The notes under the pieces are model-generated. The model had not been told where the DNA came from, made no database searches, and worked only from the letters and a program-made list of their open reading frames with translations. Positions 13,819-23,917 of a stretch of 64,000 nucleotides of DNA are shown here, one piece after another (positions within the stretch are counted from its first letter, which is position 1; every line of letters begins with the position of its first letter). Source of the DNA: Topomyia yanbarensis. Taxonomy: Eukaryota > Arthropoda > Insecta > Diptera > Culicidae. The position numbers were made by a program, and so were the translations under genes. Where the stretch lies: the NCBI RefSeq assembly GCF_030247195.1, contig NC_080672.1, forward strand, positions 92,390,113-92,454,112, given 5' to 3'.

Positions 13819-14076
13819 GAAGATAGCGCTTCCCAAGCCCTGTACGACGGATTGGTGTACCTAGCGCGCAACGCTTCTATGAATGACGTCATCATCGACT
13901 ATTTAAAGAACGGACTTGGCCAGACACGCTCAGTTCCCTGTGGAACGGCTGGCGAAGCAGATCACTGCGCTTTGTTTTTTACAGCCAGTGTAGCTGAGCT
14001 AGAAGTCCGTTACACTGGCTGTGGAGGGACGCTACCCTGTGTCGTCCAACAGGCGACCGCTCCAATTGCTTCCTAA
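13819..14076 (+). CDS. Candidate terminal exon of an unrecognised gene
   Basis: After a TAA and the possible acceptor CACACAG, an open frame runs about 85 codons to a TAA stop at 14076, with no ATG near its beginning. It is therefore better read as a 3' exon than as a whole gene. The composition is balanced and GC-richer than the flanks, with mixed codon use and no low-complexity runs. The peptide includes ALYDGLVYLARNASMNDVII early and four cysteines in the second half (VPCG, DHCA, TGCG, LPCV). I recognise no domain. A perfect 12-bp stem (ACAGCCAGTGTA / TACACTGGCTGT, 13981-13992 and 14011-14022) lies inside the frame. Alternatives are a transposon-derived fragment or chance. No upstream exon was found. 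Confidence 0.3.
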   Translation, partial: EDSASQALYDGLVYLARNASMNDVIIDYLKNGLGQTRSVPCGTAGEADHCALFFTASVAELEVRYTGCGGTLPCVVQQATAPIAS

Positions 14077-15798
14077 ATGCCGCTGTAATGTTGCCAGTAA
14101 ATTTTTGGTTTAACTAGCACATGTATTTGCTATTTGCGCTTGAAATTAAGTAATGTAGTGGTAGTAATAAGCTTCCCATTTTAATTTAAACGCAAGGACA
14201 GTTTTTAAAACAGGATTTGATTAATTAGTTTAGCTCATCTAAGCAATTTTATCAATTCTGTAATTTAAAAGGTATTTTACGGAACTTGGTGAATTTGGCC
14301 CCACTTGCAACTGGTATAATCAACCTGCACAAAGTATTGCATAACGCAGGGTTGTTTTTTGGAACAAAATGTGTTATCATTCAGCCCTTCGCTATGCAAA
14401 ATCACGATATTATGACAGATGGGCTAAGCGCGGCCGTTCCTTTCAATCGGGAAAGGCCGCGTGGAATTTTGGTGAAACGCGCTAATAGTGTCGTGGTGGT
14501 ACTAGTTGTCTCTTTCGCTCTACCCATCATCATCAGCGTTGACTCATTTTGCATTGTACGCTTGGGTTCAATGTTTGGGGTGAATGTGTTGGTAGGTAGG
14601 GGAACTGGCGGTAAAATGAACACGTTAAGCAAAGTCATTATTTTCTAACTAATAAGTGAATGAGATATTACAATCACCTTATATGTTTCTTGTTAGACAT
14701 GTTTTGTACATATCTGGTAAAAATACTTCGTCATAAACACATTTTTTCAAACATGATTCTTGATTTCTAACCATGTCCAAAAATGAGATGTTTATAACGA
14801 GTGGTGAACATGTGGCGGTGGTAAAATGAACAGCTTCTGGTGACTTGCAAAATGTCCTGTATGTATGCAATGCGCAGCGTTGGAAAGCATTTTTCCGATC
14901 AATGCTAATATCCCAACAAATCATGAGCTTTGCATACACACAGGGCATTTCGCAGGCAAAAAAAATGTCACGGAAGAATTGAATTTTCATGACGTAATAT
15001 TAACCATTTTACAATCCTGTGGCATCGAAACACATCTACAAACTTAGGGTTATCCAAGGGTATTTGAACTTTTAGGATCTGTTTGAGAGCAACTAGAAAG
15101 CTTGGTCTATACATGAGATGTGATAATATTGTCTAAAATTTGATTTTTCTTCACCGGTCCGGGTGTTTTTTCCCACACACTAAGTACTAAGAAAATAAAT
15201 ATTTTACATTAAGTAGTATAGTCCTACGTCTACAGTTCGTGCAACCCCATAGGGCTGCCCCTTGTAGTTTTTTTTTTCAAAACATGAGTTTTCAAAACTA
15301 CGTGCAATATTATTTGGAAACGTTTCAATTTAAATACTTAATCTGTTGACCTTCTGAAAAAATAACTTTTTCGTTGGAGGAATGACCCACGAAAGCTACA
15401 AATTCGTTGTATTCACTATTTTTAGTGAAACCTTAAAGTGGGAAAAGGGTTATCGATCGATCTCGAAGTTTGAGATCGCACCATTACGTCCAATTTGAAG
15501 TTTTTTACCCGTTCTTAAGCCATTCTCCAAATAAATTTAGTTTACATTAGAGCTATATTGTTAGTTTCTGATCGATCCTGAGGCAGCCGGGCTGTACGCA
15601 TTTTTGGAATTCCGCGCGCACCTAAACTTAGGCAGAACATCACCACGGGCGCCCGTTTTGTTTTTTTTGTCCTGAAAAATTTTGTAAATGATAATCCTAA
15701 AATTGTTTCTTTCTATATTGTCTCATTGGCCCACAAAAATACCAAATTTTGTATACTAGTTGGTGATTTGAATGAGATCCTCCCTTAAACTAACTTCC
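14077..15798. other. Unassigned DNA including a shared repeat segment
   Basis: 14525-14590 (AGCGTTGACTCATTTTGC, then CGCTTGGGTTCAATGTT) matches a segment of 32266-32600, so both are pieces of one interspersed repeat. Elsewhere (14600-15798) I see only short open stretches without recognisable domains. Confidence 0.4.
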
Positions 15799-15935
15799 GA
15801 AGGGTCAAGAGTCGATTATAAACATAAGTCTTGATTTAGCGATTTGGAGGGTTAGGCACTGGGTGCCGTCGCTCGCTCAAGCCCAAGCCAGAAAAAAATC
15901 TTGGTGATGAGTTGGATCTTAGCAATTGTCCTACA
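15799..15935 (+). repeat. Interspersed ~140-bp repeat, copy 2
   Basis: Same ordered segments as 6209-6352: GAAGGGTCAAGAGTCGATTA, CTTGATTTAGCGATT, AAGCCCAAGCCAG, TTGGTGA and TAGCAATTGTCCTA. It differs from copy 1 by substitutions and small indels, so the two are independent insertions. Confidence 0.7.
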
Positions 15936-17335
15936 CAAAAGGCAAAGTTCCACAATGGAATGTTGTACCGAAAATTGGTTTTTTATCTATACAAAAAAAT
16001 ATATTGGAAAACGAAATTGAATTCAATTATTTTGCCGCCAATAATCCGCTTTGTCCCAAAAAAATAAATCCTCTCTATGCGATGCATCCCGGACAAGACA
16101 ATCTCCCAATCACGCCCGGTGGTAACACCTGGCAAAGTCATTATCGCCGGCAGACACAGCAAAGCAGCACCGCACTTGTTATGGTTGTTTGGCATGGGCG
16201 ACCATTGCTGGAGCTGCGCCACTGTTCGGTTTTCCTATTTTTTTTTTCATTTCTAGTCTGTCGTCCGGTTAGGCCGGAGGGCAACATGACATTCGATTTT
16301 CCGTATTCGCCCCTCGGCAAATGACAATGCAATGGTCTGTCTGTGTGCTCTTTTTTCCGGTGATAAAGCTTCCGAAATGCGGAATCAGCAAAGTGCAGCA
16401 GCATTGCAGCATAAAAGGCTAGATAAATGTTCGAACACGATACGTGCGCGGCTTCCGGCGGTATGCGGTTTTGGGATAATGAAATTTTCGGTTGCCAACC
16501 ACCATTTCTGTGTGAGGTAGCGCCTGCACCATCAGGATTATATTCGTGTTAGCGGCTCGGAAAATAATTCGAGCAGACATGTTTCTCCCCTTCGGGCTAG
16601 ATGGTGAATGTCAAAGATTTAAGCTGAATTTTATAATATTAAAAAAAAATTAATTGACCATGGGAATCACTACTTCGTCATCTGAGAGCGTCTCAGTTTG
16701 AATTAAATTAAACATCCGGAAATCAGAACTGGTTTTAGTAGCATCCATTGAAACGAAGTAATAATAAATAACACTATCGATTAAGGCAACATAAACCTGG
16801 TAAACAAACCATCAATGCAGTAATAAAATCAATTCAAACAATTTTAATCAAACAACACGAGAAAACGAGTCACGAGTAGGCGACGAAATAACAGCGATCA
16901 CTGAGGAAACTCCTCGCATCACAGTCCAGGCTTCGAGCATTGAATACTAACTGAATTCGAATTGATAGTGGAATTGAATGAAGCAGTAAAATTAAACGCA
17001 GGCTGGAAGTCGCCGGACCAATAATAATTCCGCCTATTGTGCGATGATTGACATATCTTGTGACAGCATTTCGTCGTGATGACTGATGATTTTCTTTTTC
17101 TGCCCCTTCAATAAAATTTTAGATATTGCTATCGTAAACTTCCCTACGAAAAGTCGAGTCTTATTATTTTCTATAGGCTTCAATTTCTTAGTTGAAGGTT
17201 TCCGATAAACTGTTGTAAACCATTTTTTCGAATTGGTGCAAACTCAGTCAATATTGAAAATATATTATTTAAAATGTCCTATCAAGATAGTTTATTTTAT
17301 AAAAGCATTGCTTTCATAATCCAGTGATGCTAAAA
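15936..17335. other. GC-richer single-copy stretch (16.06-16.6 kb) and A/T-rich flank
   Basis: 16060-16560 is GC-richer with no repeat found elsewhere in the window. The open frame at 15926-16324 begins inside the preceding repeat and has no recognised domain, and a minus-strand frame overlaps it. I therefore treat it as non-coding. The remainder to 17335 is A/T-rich and unassigned. Confidence 0.35.
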
Positions 17336-17339
17336 ACAT

Positions 17340-17590
17340 TATCTTAATTTCGTTTATTTTTTAGGAGTTTAGGAACTTTTATTTGAGTTCGAAAATCTTG
17401 TAGTTTGAAAACTTCCCTAAGGTTGGAGAGAAAAACTGTCCCAACTGCTTGAGCGGCTTTCCAGATATGTGTAAACCTTCCTTGAAGTTTATAGTGCTCG
17501 TTTGAAGCTTGGGGCACTTAGCTGGAGTTTGTAAAACTACGCTGAAGTTTGTAAGACTGTAATGAATTTTGAGAAATTTAGTTACTGAGG
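17340..17590 (-). repeat. 'CTACAAACTTCAG' minisatellite, inverted orientation
   Basis: Repeated words such as GAAGTTTGTAAGACTG, GGAGTTTGTAAAACT and TTGAAGTTTATAGTG are the complement of the words making up 37490-38290. Unit length is roughly 25-30 bp with heavy decay. Confidence 0.5.
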
Positions 17591-17619
17591 GCAATGAGCA
17601 TGTGGCTGTCCCCGGTAAA

Positions 17620-18320
17620 ACAGTCAGTGAAATCTATCATCAATATGGGTGTCATATGAAATCGTTAAGGGTCCTTTTTCTTCTTCGTTTCAAAAGAATC
17701 CCCTTTTCGTTATCTACTGACTGGCTCGTGGAAATGGTACTGGCAGGTTTTACTGTTTTGTGGTAACAATAAGCCGCAATCTTGAACAAAGTGGCCTCAA
17801 TTATCAATTTACGTCATCTACTGACAACAACCTTTCAAATGATACTTGATATTTGGTTATTGATGGTGTTTTTCCCTGTTACCAGAATCCGCCATCTTGG
17901 ATTTCAAGATGACCTTATTCATAATTTTTGTCATTTCCCAACAAACCCCTTTCAAATGATACCCACATTTATGGTAACTGGTTTGTGGTTATCGGAAGCC
18001 ACCATCAAAATTGCCTTAATGATCAATTTCCGTCAACAAATGACCACCACCTTTCAAATGATACGCATATTGATGGTGTTGTTCACTGTGTTGTGGTAAC
18101 TGAAAGCCGCCATCTTGGATTTCAAAATGGCATCAATCATCAATTTCCGTCATCTACTGACAACGAGCTTTGAATTGATACCCATATTGATGGTGTTTTC
18201 TATTGTATTGTTTTTCCAGCAGCACCCATCTTGAATTTCAAAATATCCTCATGAATTTCCGCCATCTACTGATAATTTTTCGAATGATATGCATATTACT
18301 GTGATGTTGGATTTAAAAAA
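17620..18320 (+). repeat. ~120-bp tandem repeat, five to six diverged units
   Basis: Each unit carries, in order, TTTCAAATGATAC, CATATTGATGGTGTTTT, a GTGGTAAC segment, GCCGCCATCTTGGATTTC and CAATTTCCGTCATCTACTGA. Units begin near 17705, 17835, 17950, 18055 and 18165. One related unit, interrupted by a SINE, lies at 61709-61985. Open stretches through it (17782-18099, 17928-18173) are by-products of the repeat. Confidence 0.75.
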
Positions 18321-18467
18321 ATCATTTCGTAAATTTTTATTTTTCCTCAACAAAAATCTAACGAGAATGGAAAGATTCTAAAAGCAATTGCATTATGGAG
18401 AAACTATCAGTAAGAAAAGGAAAGCTATGGGAAATTTTACGTGCAAACCTATTGTTCTTAATGACGC

Positions 18468-18950
18468 ATTTTGCGCCTCTTTCGAACAAATGTTGGAAGC
18501 ATCCTCTTAGATTTTAATGAAACTCTCTGTACATGAGAACTTTGTCACGAAAAGCCGCTTTGCATACTTTGTTTGCCCAAAAATGATCTAGACTGTCTTT
18601 TGAAAAGGATCAAACTTTTTGCCAATATGTTTCAAATGGCTATAAATGACAAATCCTACAAAAATATGTTGTAGTAATTTTCACAAAATTAGTCAAATTT
18701 TTGAATTAAAATATTGAAAGAATTCTTCATCGACTCCTACACTGAAAAAAATCGATTTAAAAAATTTAAAGTCGATTTACAAAAAAAACCATCTTTGATT
18801 TGAATGAAATTTTGTTCCAAGATAGGTAATTATTTTGCCTACCTACCGCCCAAAATTCAAGTTGGGCACTTTCAAGGAAAAAAAGTTTTTTGAAAAAAAC
18901 TTCCTTGCCCAACTGATTTTTTTTTTCAGTGTATTTGGTGTATGCTCATG
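18468..18950 (+). repeat. Interspersed repeat carrying a MITE, copy 1
   Basis: Shares with 60702-61365 the segments TCGAACAAATG, AGATTTTAATGAAACT, CATGAGAACTTTGTCAC, TCTAGACTGTCTTTTGAAAA and ATCGACTCCTACACTG. In both copies the same TA-flanked MITE sits at the same place, so the MITE was already inside when the larger element amplified. This copy lacks the SINE found in the other. Confidence 0.75.
18740..18931. mobile_element. 192-bp TA-flanked MITE (Tc1/mariner-like target), copy 1
   Basis: Begins CACTGAAAAAAAT and ends with the complementary TTTTTTTTCAGTG. TA flanks it at 18738-18739 and 18932-18933. An inner inverted pair is also visible (GGGCACTTTCAAGGAAAA; TTCCTTGCCC). No coding capacity. 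A TA duplication suggests mobilisation by a Tc1/mariner-type transposase. Confidence 0.75.
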
Positions 18951-18994
18951 ACAAGCTTGAATGAGGGCAAAGATAAGCCACTGAACATCATCGA

Positions 18995-19135
18995 TATATG
19001 TGAGATTTAACTAAATACCACTTGGCCGTGTACAAAGAAGTATCTTGTCTATGTACCTGTCCGGGAAGTAGAGATTGATGGTGTAGACGCCTTAATTGCG
19101 AGTGTGGGGTTCGCTCACTCCCCGTGCATGTTAAA
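18995..19135 (+). pseudogene. Fragment related to the broken zinc-motif gene at 23918-24733
   Basis: In one frame this reads TKKYLVYVPVREVEIDGVDA and then LIASVGFAHSP before losing coherence. The zinc-motif remnant reads TKGYGVYIPIHKVEIDGVF followed by YLIS at the corresponding place. The shared pattern VYxPxxxVEIDGV followed by LI-S is unlikely to be chance, so both derive from one protein family, probably encoded by a mobile element. Family unknown to me. No start, stop or other domain is attached here. Confidence 0.5.
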
Positions 19136-19628
19136 TATTTCACGATTTTTTTTCAATTTCATGCAACATCTTCACGTGAACTGTTTCACAAAATTTGGAG
19201 TATTATTCGTAGAATCATTTTTATTCCATGAACTGTCATATGTCCAACTGCTAGCGATTAATTAGAGGCACGAGCAGTAGATATAAAAAAAGTATTAAGA
19301 CTTTGAACATCGTTGATCATTTGATAAGGTTCAGTATGATGTCTGGACAGAATAAGAAAACTGCGCTAAGCCCAAAAAATAAATTATTGAGCCACAGATG
19401 CTGTTCGTGATATAGTTCACAGAAATAGATCCCGAGAATCCGTCACATTTTTTTGTTCCTGTTCATATAGTCACATTAGTCAGAGTAAAAAAAGGCCGAT
19501 AACAACCCAAAAATAGCAGATAGCAACAAGACGAAGAGAAATTATGAATATCATAATAAACTGATGATGTCATGAACATGAGTCACATCACTCCACGTAT
19601 CAAATTCGAAAGTAAGCTCTAGAATAAA
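19136..19628. other. Unassigned A/T-rich DNA
   Basis: No repeat or gene recognised. 19540-19620 has words such as GTCATGAACATGAGTCACATCA that resemble the tandem words at 20838-21070. Confidence 0.3.
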
Positions 19629-20837
19629 AACCTATTTTAATCCACCTAGCGGTGCAATTGTGCCTTTCTCAATCATGAATCACGAGAATGTGTGCGTTGT
19701 TTATATTCATTAAAAGCTTTTAAATGCATATATTACATTTTATTATTGTACATCACATGACAACTATGTACAGGAAAATAAATCATTATTCGAGTTCTAA
19801 AATTTTGAAAAAGAAAAAACAGTCACGGTAATATTGAACTGAAAAAAGGTGCGAAATCGGCAAAGTCCCAAAAAGTCGATTTTTATAAAAAAAAATTTTT
19901 TCGAGATAACATAAAATCTCGACGTTCCATGCATTTTAAAGATGTTTGGCATCAAAAATACGATTTCGATTTCTGAAATTTCATGGGGTCCCCCCTTTGA
20001 AAAAAAAATTTGAGTTCCGGCTTATATGGGAATTTCATATGTGACCGGACGATTTAGTCTATATTTCCGGCCCCATATAAGCGATCCGTACGAAATTTTA
20101 TAAACATCTGTGGGGATATTATAGCTATCATTTGGGATTAAGTTTGTGAAAATCGGCCCAACCATTTCCGGGAAACTGATGTGAGTTCGTAAATTTTGAA
20201 AGATGACCGCTTTTCCCGGGCCCTTCCGGAACCGTCTATGGTGGTTAATGTAATGAACGAAAGTTTGGTTGGCCGTCGGTGACCTAGAACAGCAAATTTA
20301 AGTTGTTTGAGAGACATTTTAGCGAAATTTTTACCTTTTTTGCTTTCATCGGAGTATCGGTTTGAATCACAATTTACTACGCGATCGCACGCCACAACCT
20401 GTAACTCCGGAACCGGAAGTCGGATCGGGATGAAATAAAATAGCCATTTACGGGGCGCAATACCTTTCATTTGAGGGCAAGTTTAGTCGAATCGGTCTAG
20501 CCATCTCCGAGAAACCGATGTGACTGTTATTCTGAATTTAGATACTTCCGCCGAGGCTTCCGGAACCGAGGATGGTGGCCAATGTGGCCAAATAGACTTT
20601 GAATGGATGTTAGTGACCTAATACTACAAATCGAAGCAGTTATGGTCATATTTTGGAAAAAAAATTACACACACACATACACACACATACATACATACAC
20701 ACATACATACACACACAGACATTTGCCGAACTCGACGAACTGAATCGAATGGTATATGTCACTCGGCCCTCCGGGCCTCCGTTAAAAAGTCGGTTTTCAG
20801 AGCAATTGCAATACCTTTCTATTGAGAAAGCCAAAAA
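19629..20837 (+). mobile_element. Mosquito-type interspersed repeat, ~1.2 kb
   Basis: Opens TTTTAATCCACCTAGCGGTG followed by CAATTGTGCCTTTCTCA. It ends with a CA/TACA microsatellite, then ACAGACATTTGCCGAACTCG, CGGCCCTCCGGGCC and a tail TTGAGAAAGCCAAAAA. The same start, interior (CGACGTTCCATGCATTTTAAAG, GGCATC-AAAATAC) and end recur at 55034-55840. No transposase or reverse transcriptase is visible. The minus-strand open stretch at 20138-20470 is part of the repeat. I recognise it as a type common in culicid genomes but cannot give a family name or mechanism. Confidence 0.75.
20663..20719. repeat. CA/TACA microsatellite
   Basis: Mixed (CA)n and (TACA)n tract inside the 3' part of the interspersed repeat. 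The equivalent place in the 55.4-55.8 kb copy has a short version (CATACACACACAGACA), so it is an internal variable tract of the element rather than an independent locus. Confidence 0.85.
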
Positions 20838-21070
20838 TCAAGATAACATGCAAATATATTACGAAAATCGTGACAATGATTCTAAAATCAAGAGCATAAA
20901 TCACACTATTCATGACAAAAATTTCAAAAATTATACTAAGATCCTGAAATCATGAACATAAATCACTCTATTTGTGACTAAATTATCGCGATAACGCGAA
21001 TAGAAATTACCAAAATTGCGACAAAGCTCCTGCAATCATGCACTTCGTTTAAATGTCGATTCTTTTAGCT
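20838..21070 (+). repeat. Decayed tandem words around 'CCTGAAATCATGAACATAAATCAC'
   Basis: Three or more diverged units at about 60-80 bp spacing, for example AGAGCATAAATCACACTATT, ATGAACATAAATCACTCTAT and TCCTGCAATCATGCAC. A related word is at 36040-36085. Open frames through it are chance. Confidence 0.4.
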
Positions 21071-21466
21071 GATATATTTTATACAAACCAGAATCGTAAC
21101 AAAAACTAAACATGTCCAGAGAACAACCACAGTAACTCAACCTATCATTGTAACGATGTAACGCCATGTATATTTTTGGTGCGAACTAGTTTTTTGAAAA
21201 CACAAATAGTTTCACGAATAGAAGGTCAATTCTCTCCGGTATTGGGTCACGATATTCGTCAATCATTCAGTTCATGAAATCGTGATTTGTTGTTCAGGAA
21301 TTTTCTCAGAGGTTCGTAGGGTTTCACTGAAGTTCAATGTGCTAATTTGTTACTTTGACGTAAGTTTAACGGAGCCGTGTGTCTTTTATTTATTTACAGC
21401 AAATTAATGATAACTTTTTTTCCTTTTTTATTAACGACTTATAGTGAGTCAATCTTTTTCCTTTTT

Positions 21467-22010
21467 TATATTGTAACGACATATAATTAGCAAGGGACTG
21501 GAAGGTGAAGTATTTTTTAAATATTAAGAGCCATAGTACTTAAGGAAGAGCAAGGATTTGAAGTAAGAAAGTTTAGAAAAGCGTGGAGTAGGGTCAATGA
21601 ACAAGCTTAGAGTTTCCCGGCTACTTAACTCTTTGTCTTCTGCAACGCAGGAGTCAGGATCTTTTGGCATTAAATGCAAATCACCTGAGTCTGCGGCATG
21701 TCCGGACAAGCGTAAAGTCAATTTAATAACTTATGCTGTCGGAACCGACAAAAAGTTAAGTGGAAGTGTGGTGGAAGTTTTCCGTGACTCAGGTGATTCG
21801 CATTTAATGCCAAAAGGTCCTGACTCCTACGTTGCAGAAAACAAAGAGTTAAGTAGCCGGGAAACTCTAAGCTTGTTCATTGACCGTACTCCACGCTTTT
21901 CTAAACTTTCTTACTTCAAATCCTTGCTCTTCCTTGAGTACTATGGCTCTTAATATTTGAAAAATACTTCACCTTCCAGTCCCTTGCTAATTATATGTCG
22001 TTACAATATA
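21467..22010. mobile_element. 544-bp palindromic element with ~215-bp arms
   Basis: Left arm 21471-21693 and right arm 21783-22006 are near-perfect complements. Outer ends are ATTGTAACGACATATAATTA and its complement; inner ends are AATCACCTGAGTC and GACTCAGGTGATT. About 90 bp separate the arms. TA borders both sides. AATTAATGATAAC occurs at both 21404-21417 and 22010-22022, so the duplicated flank could be longer. The mirrored open stretches at 21524-21721 (minus) and 21597-21953 (plus) come from this symmetry. A diverged piece of the same family lies at 33815-33940. Confidence 0.85.
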
Positions 22011-22070
22011 ATTAATGATAACGAAAACATGTTTAGTGTGTTAGCATTGAACCTTAGACATACAATTTTT

Positions 22071-22340
22071 CACTGTGTGTGGAGATTCTTTTCCAAGTCG
22101 GTGAATCATTTTTAGTATTACCTGACAACACTTGAACAATTTCCGGTCTGCTTCCTTGATTATCGCTTTCGTTCATACTATCATCGCTTTTCAGATTTGT
22201 TTTTTTTGTTTTCTCCTTGTTGTCGGCGTCTTTTCCTGGATGTGCTGGTGGTTGATGTTAAAGAAGAATTGGGTTGATGAGTCAATATTCGTTGATGGCT
22301 TAACCGTAGTTGTCGGTTGGATATGTACATCAACCGGTTT
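22071..22340 (-). pseudogene. Possible retroelement ORF1-like polar fragment
   Basis: On the minus strand one frame is open through KDADNKEKTKKTNLKSDDSM and ends with SPTWKRISTHSEK, a lysine/serine/aspartate-rich stretch typical of linker regions in ORF1/gag proteins. The preceding bases parallel the polar stretch at 8470-8720. There is no diagnostic motif, no start and no stop-defined gene. Chance is a serious alternative. Confidence 0.2.
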
Positions 22341-22344
22341 ATAA

Positions 22345-22690
22345 CGTTGTAATTCGGTTGATGTATGTATCGAGCTCCGTGACCAATAGTGTTACCAGAT
22401 GATTTATATCGCGAAGAATGCCATATGTCCCATTAGAAAAATTTGCGCAAAACTGCTAAACCTCCCATCGTTGGCAATCGAATTCGACAAAAATGGGAAG
22501 ATTAGATTTTCCCTTGAAAAAGGTCACCAAAAACGGTCGAAACGTCGGGTAATCTATAAATATATCGGTTGCTTACGTATAAGAGACTGAGAAAGCCGTA
22601 AATATCTCGGAATGTTCCTTAACCAATCGTCAAACATCTAATTAGTTTCCTTATCTCTACTTGTCTTAGCGATGAGTACAGATGTCGATT
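22345..22690. other. Unassigned DNA
   Basis: Nothing recognised. The small open stretch at 22399-22590 has no domain. Confidence 0.3.
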
Positions 22691-22691
22691 G

Positions 22692-23130
22692 CTAAGCATG
22701 GCGTGTATCCAGTTCGTGATATATGAAGGTGACCTCGTGCGGCTTCCAAAATAGATTCAAAAGACACGTCAAAACTCCTAAAATTGATTGATTTGGAGAA
22801 AAAGCTTTTTCAATGTTGTAGACTGCATTGTGTAACAGGGTAGTACGAGACTTTCCCCGCTGATATGCATGTTGCATTGCATGCAGTGGGTGCTCGCCCA
22901 AACTAACATCCCGAATGCAGTGGTCGATTAAACGTTCCACTGATTTGAGAAGGAAGGAGGTCAGACTGATCGGTCTAAAGCTCTTTGCCTCGTCTTAAGC
23001 GATGCAACAACCTTTGGGAATGAATTTTTCAGTTATTTCCCGCACGCTAATGGAATATATACAGTTGCAAGATTACAAGTAAGAACTTTTTTCAAAATAT
23101 GCGTGAAGTGTTCATATCCTTTTTGCAGAG
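22692..23130 (-). pseudogene. LOA-like non-LTR retrotransposon, reverse transcriptase fragment
   Basis: Minus-strand translation shows the N-terminal part of a non-LTR reverse transcriptase: KGYEHFTHILKK, then an IP..-like segment, FRPISLTSFLLKS, VERLIDHCIRD and HAYQRGKSRTTLLHNAVYNI. These are the RT1-RT2 region motifs of the LOA/R1/jockey branch (fingers of the polymerase). The segment around 23020-23060 contains a stop and small indels. Downstream palm motifs (the FADD catalytic box) are absent because the copy ends near 22692. It continues the frame of 24807-25695, from which it is separated by a ~1.7-kb insertion. Dead copy; the exact clade is not proven. Confidence 0.8.
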
Positions 23131-23166
23131 CCGTAGCGTGGTCTTCAGGTGCCCTTTGCGAAGTTT

Positions 23167-23405
23167 CAGCTTTGCGCTTCTTTGTTTTTTGTCTATTTCC
23201 GGCCACTGTTCGCGCTGAGTACCAATCACCGACGCCAGAGAGGGGACTCGACCATCTGGACCCTATATATTCAACGGCTTTACCTCCCTTCCTAAGGACG
23301 ATGTAACCACAGGTTTTTCACCTCAGAAAATCTCAACGACCTCGGCTGGGACCGGCTGTGGTAAGTGGCGGTCACGCTTACCGCTCAACCATCGGCGCCA
23401 TTTAT
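23167..23405 (-). mobile_element. tRNA-derived SINE, second family, copy 1
   Basis: On the minus strand: GGCGCCGATGGTTGAGCGGT (tRNA-like head), a degenerate B box near CCGGTCCCAGCC, then GAGGTCGTTGAGATTTTCTG, AGGAAGGGAGGTAAAG and a 3' part with GGTCCAGATGG and GCGTCGGTG. The order matches 42851-43066, which has a better B box. It resembles the Feilai type of mosquito SINE in general design, but I cannot confirm the name. Confidence 0.65.
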
Positions 23406-23917
23406 CGTTGGTGGATTGTTGATTTTCTTCCATCTCGACCGGATTCTCACTGACAACTGTAGCAAATGTAAACAATACACTCTAAAAAGAAACTGGACAA
23501 AATTTGATTTATTTCGGCAAAGTATGAAAAAAGTTCCGCTAGTTTAAATATGTTGCAATAATTCACCGTTTATGAAGTAAATATATCAATAGATTTGAAT
23601 TGTGAATTCAAGTGCGGTCACGAAATTTCTGTTAAATCTTTACCTATCCATCTTTTGCGTATACGAGTGAAACAAAGATACTTTTATGATCTGTTTTTTT
23701 CACATTCTTCGTGCCAGTTGCTTAGAAAACCGGTATTTTCCAACCATATAACAAGAGAAGATAGGTATAACATTTTTGCTTTACTATTCTCAAACTTGTT
23801 TTTCAAATTAATTATATCTCCCGTAATTTTTGTTTCTTCCTTTAAGTTTTCAGTTTGCGGCAGACTCGAAGTCCGTACATAAATAAACTCTTTCCATAAA
23901 ATTCAGCTGGTGGTAAA

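Noticed and set aside
15926..16324. 132-codon open frame
   Set aside because: It begins inside a dispersed repeat, ends in a low-complexity phenylalanine stretch and has an overlapping minus-strand frame.
20138..20470. 110-codon minus-strand open frame
   Set aside because: Lies wholly inside the mosquito-type interspersed repeat and has no domain.
21524..21953. Mirrored open frames that look like a gene pair
   Set aside because: They are the two arms of a palindromic element translated on opposite strands.
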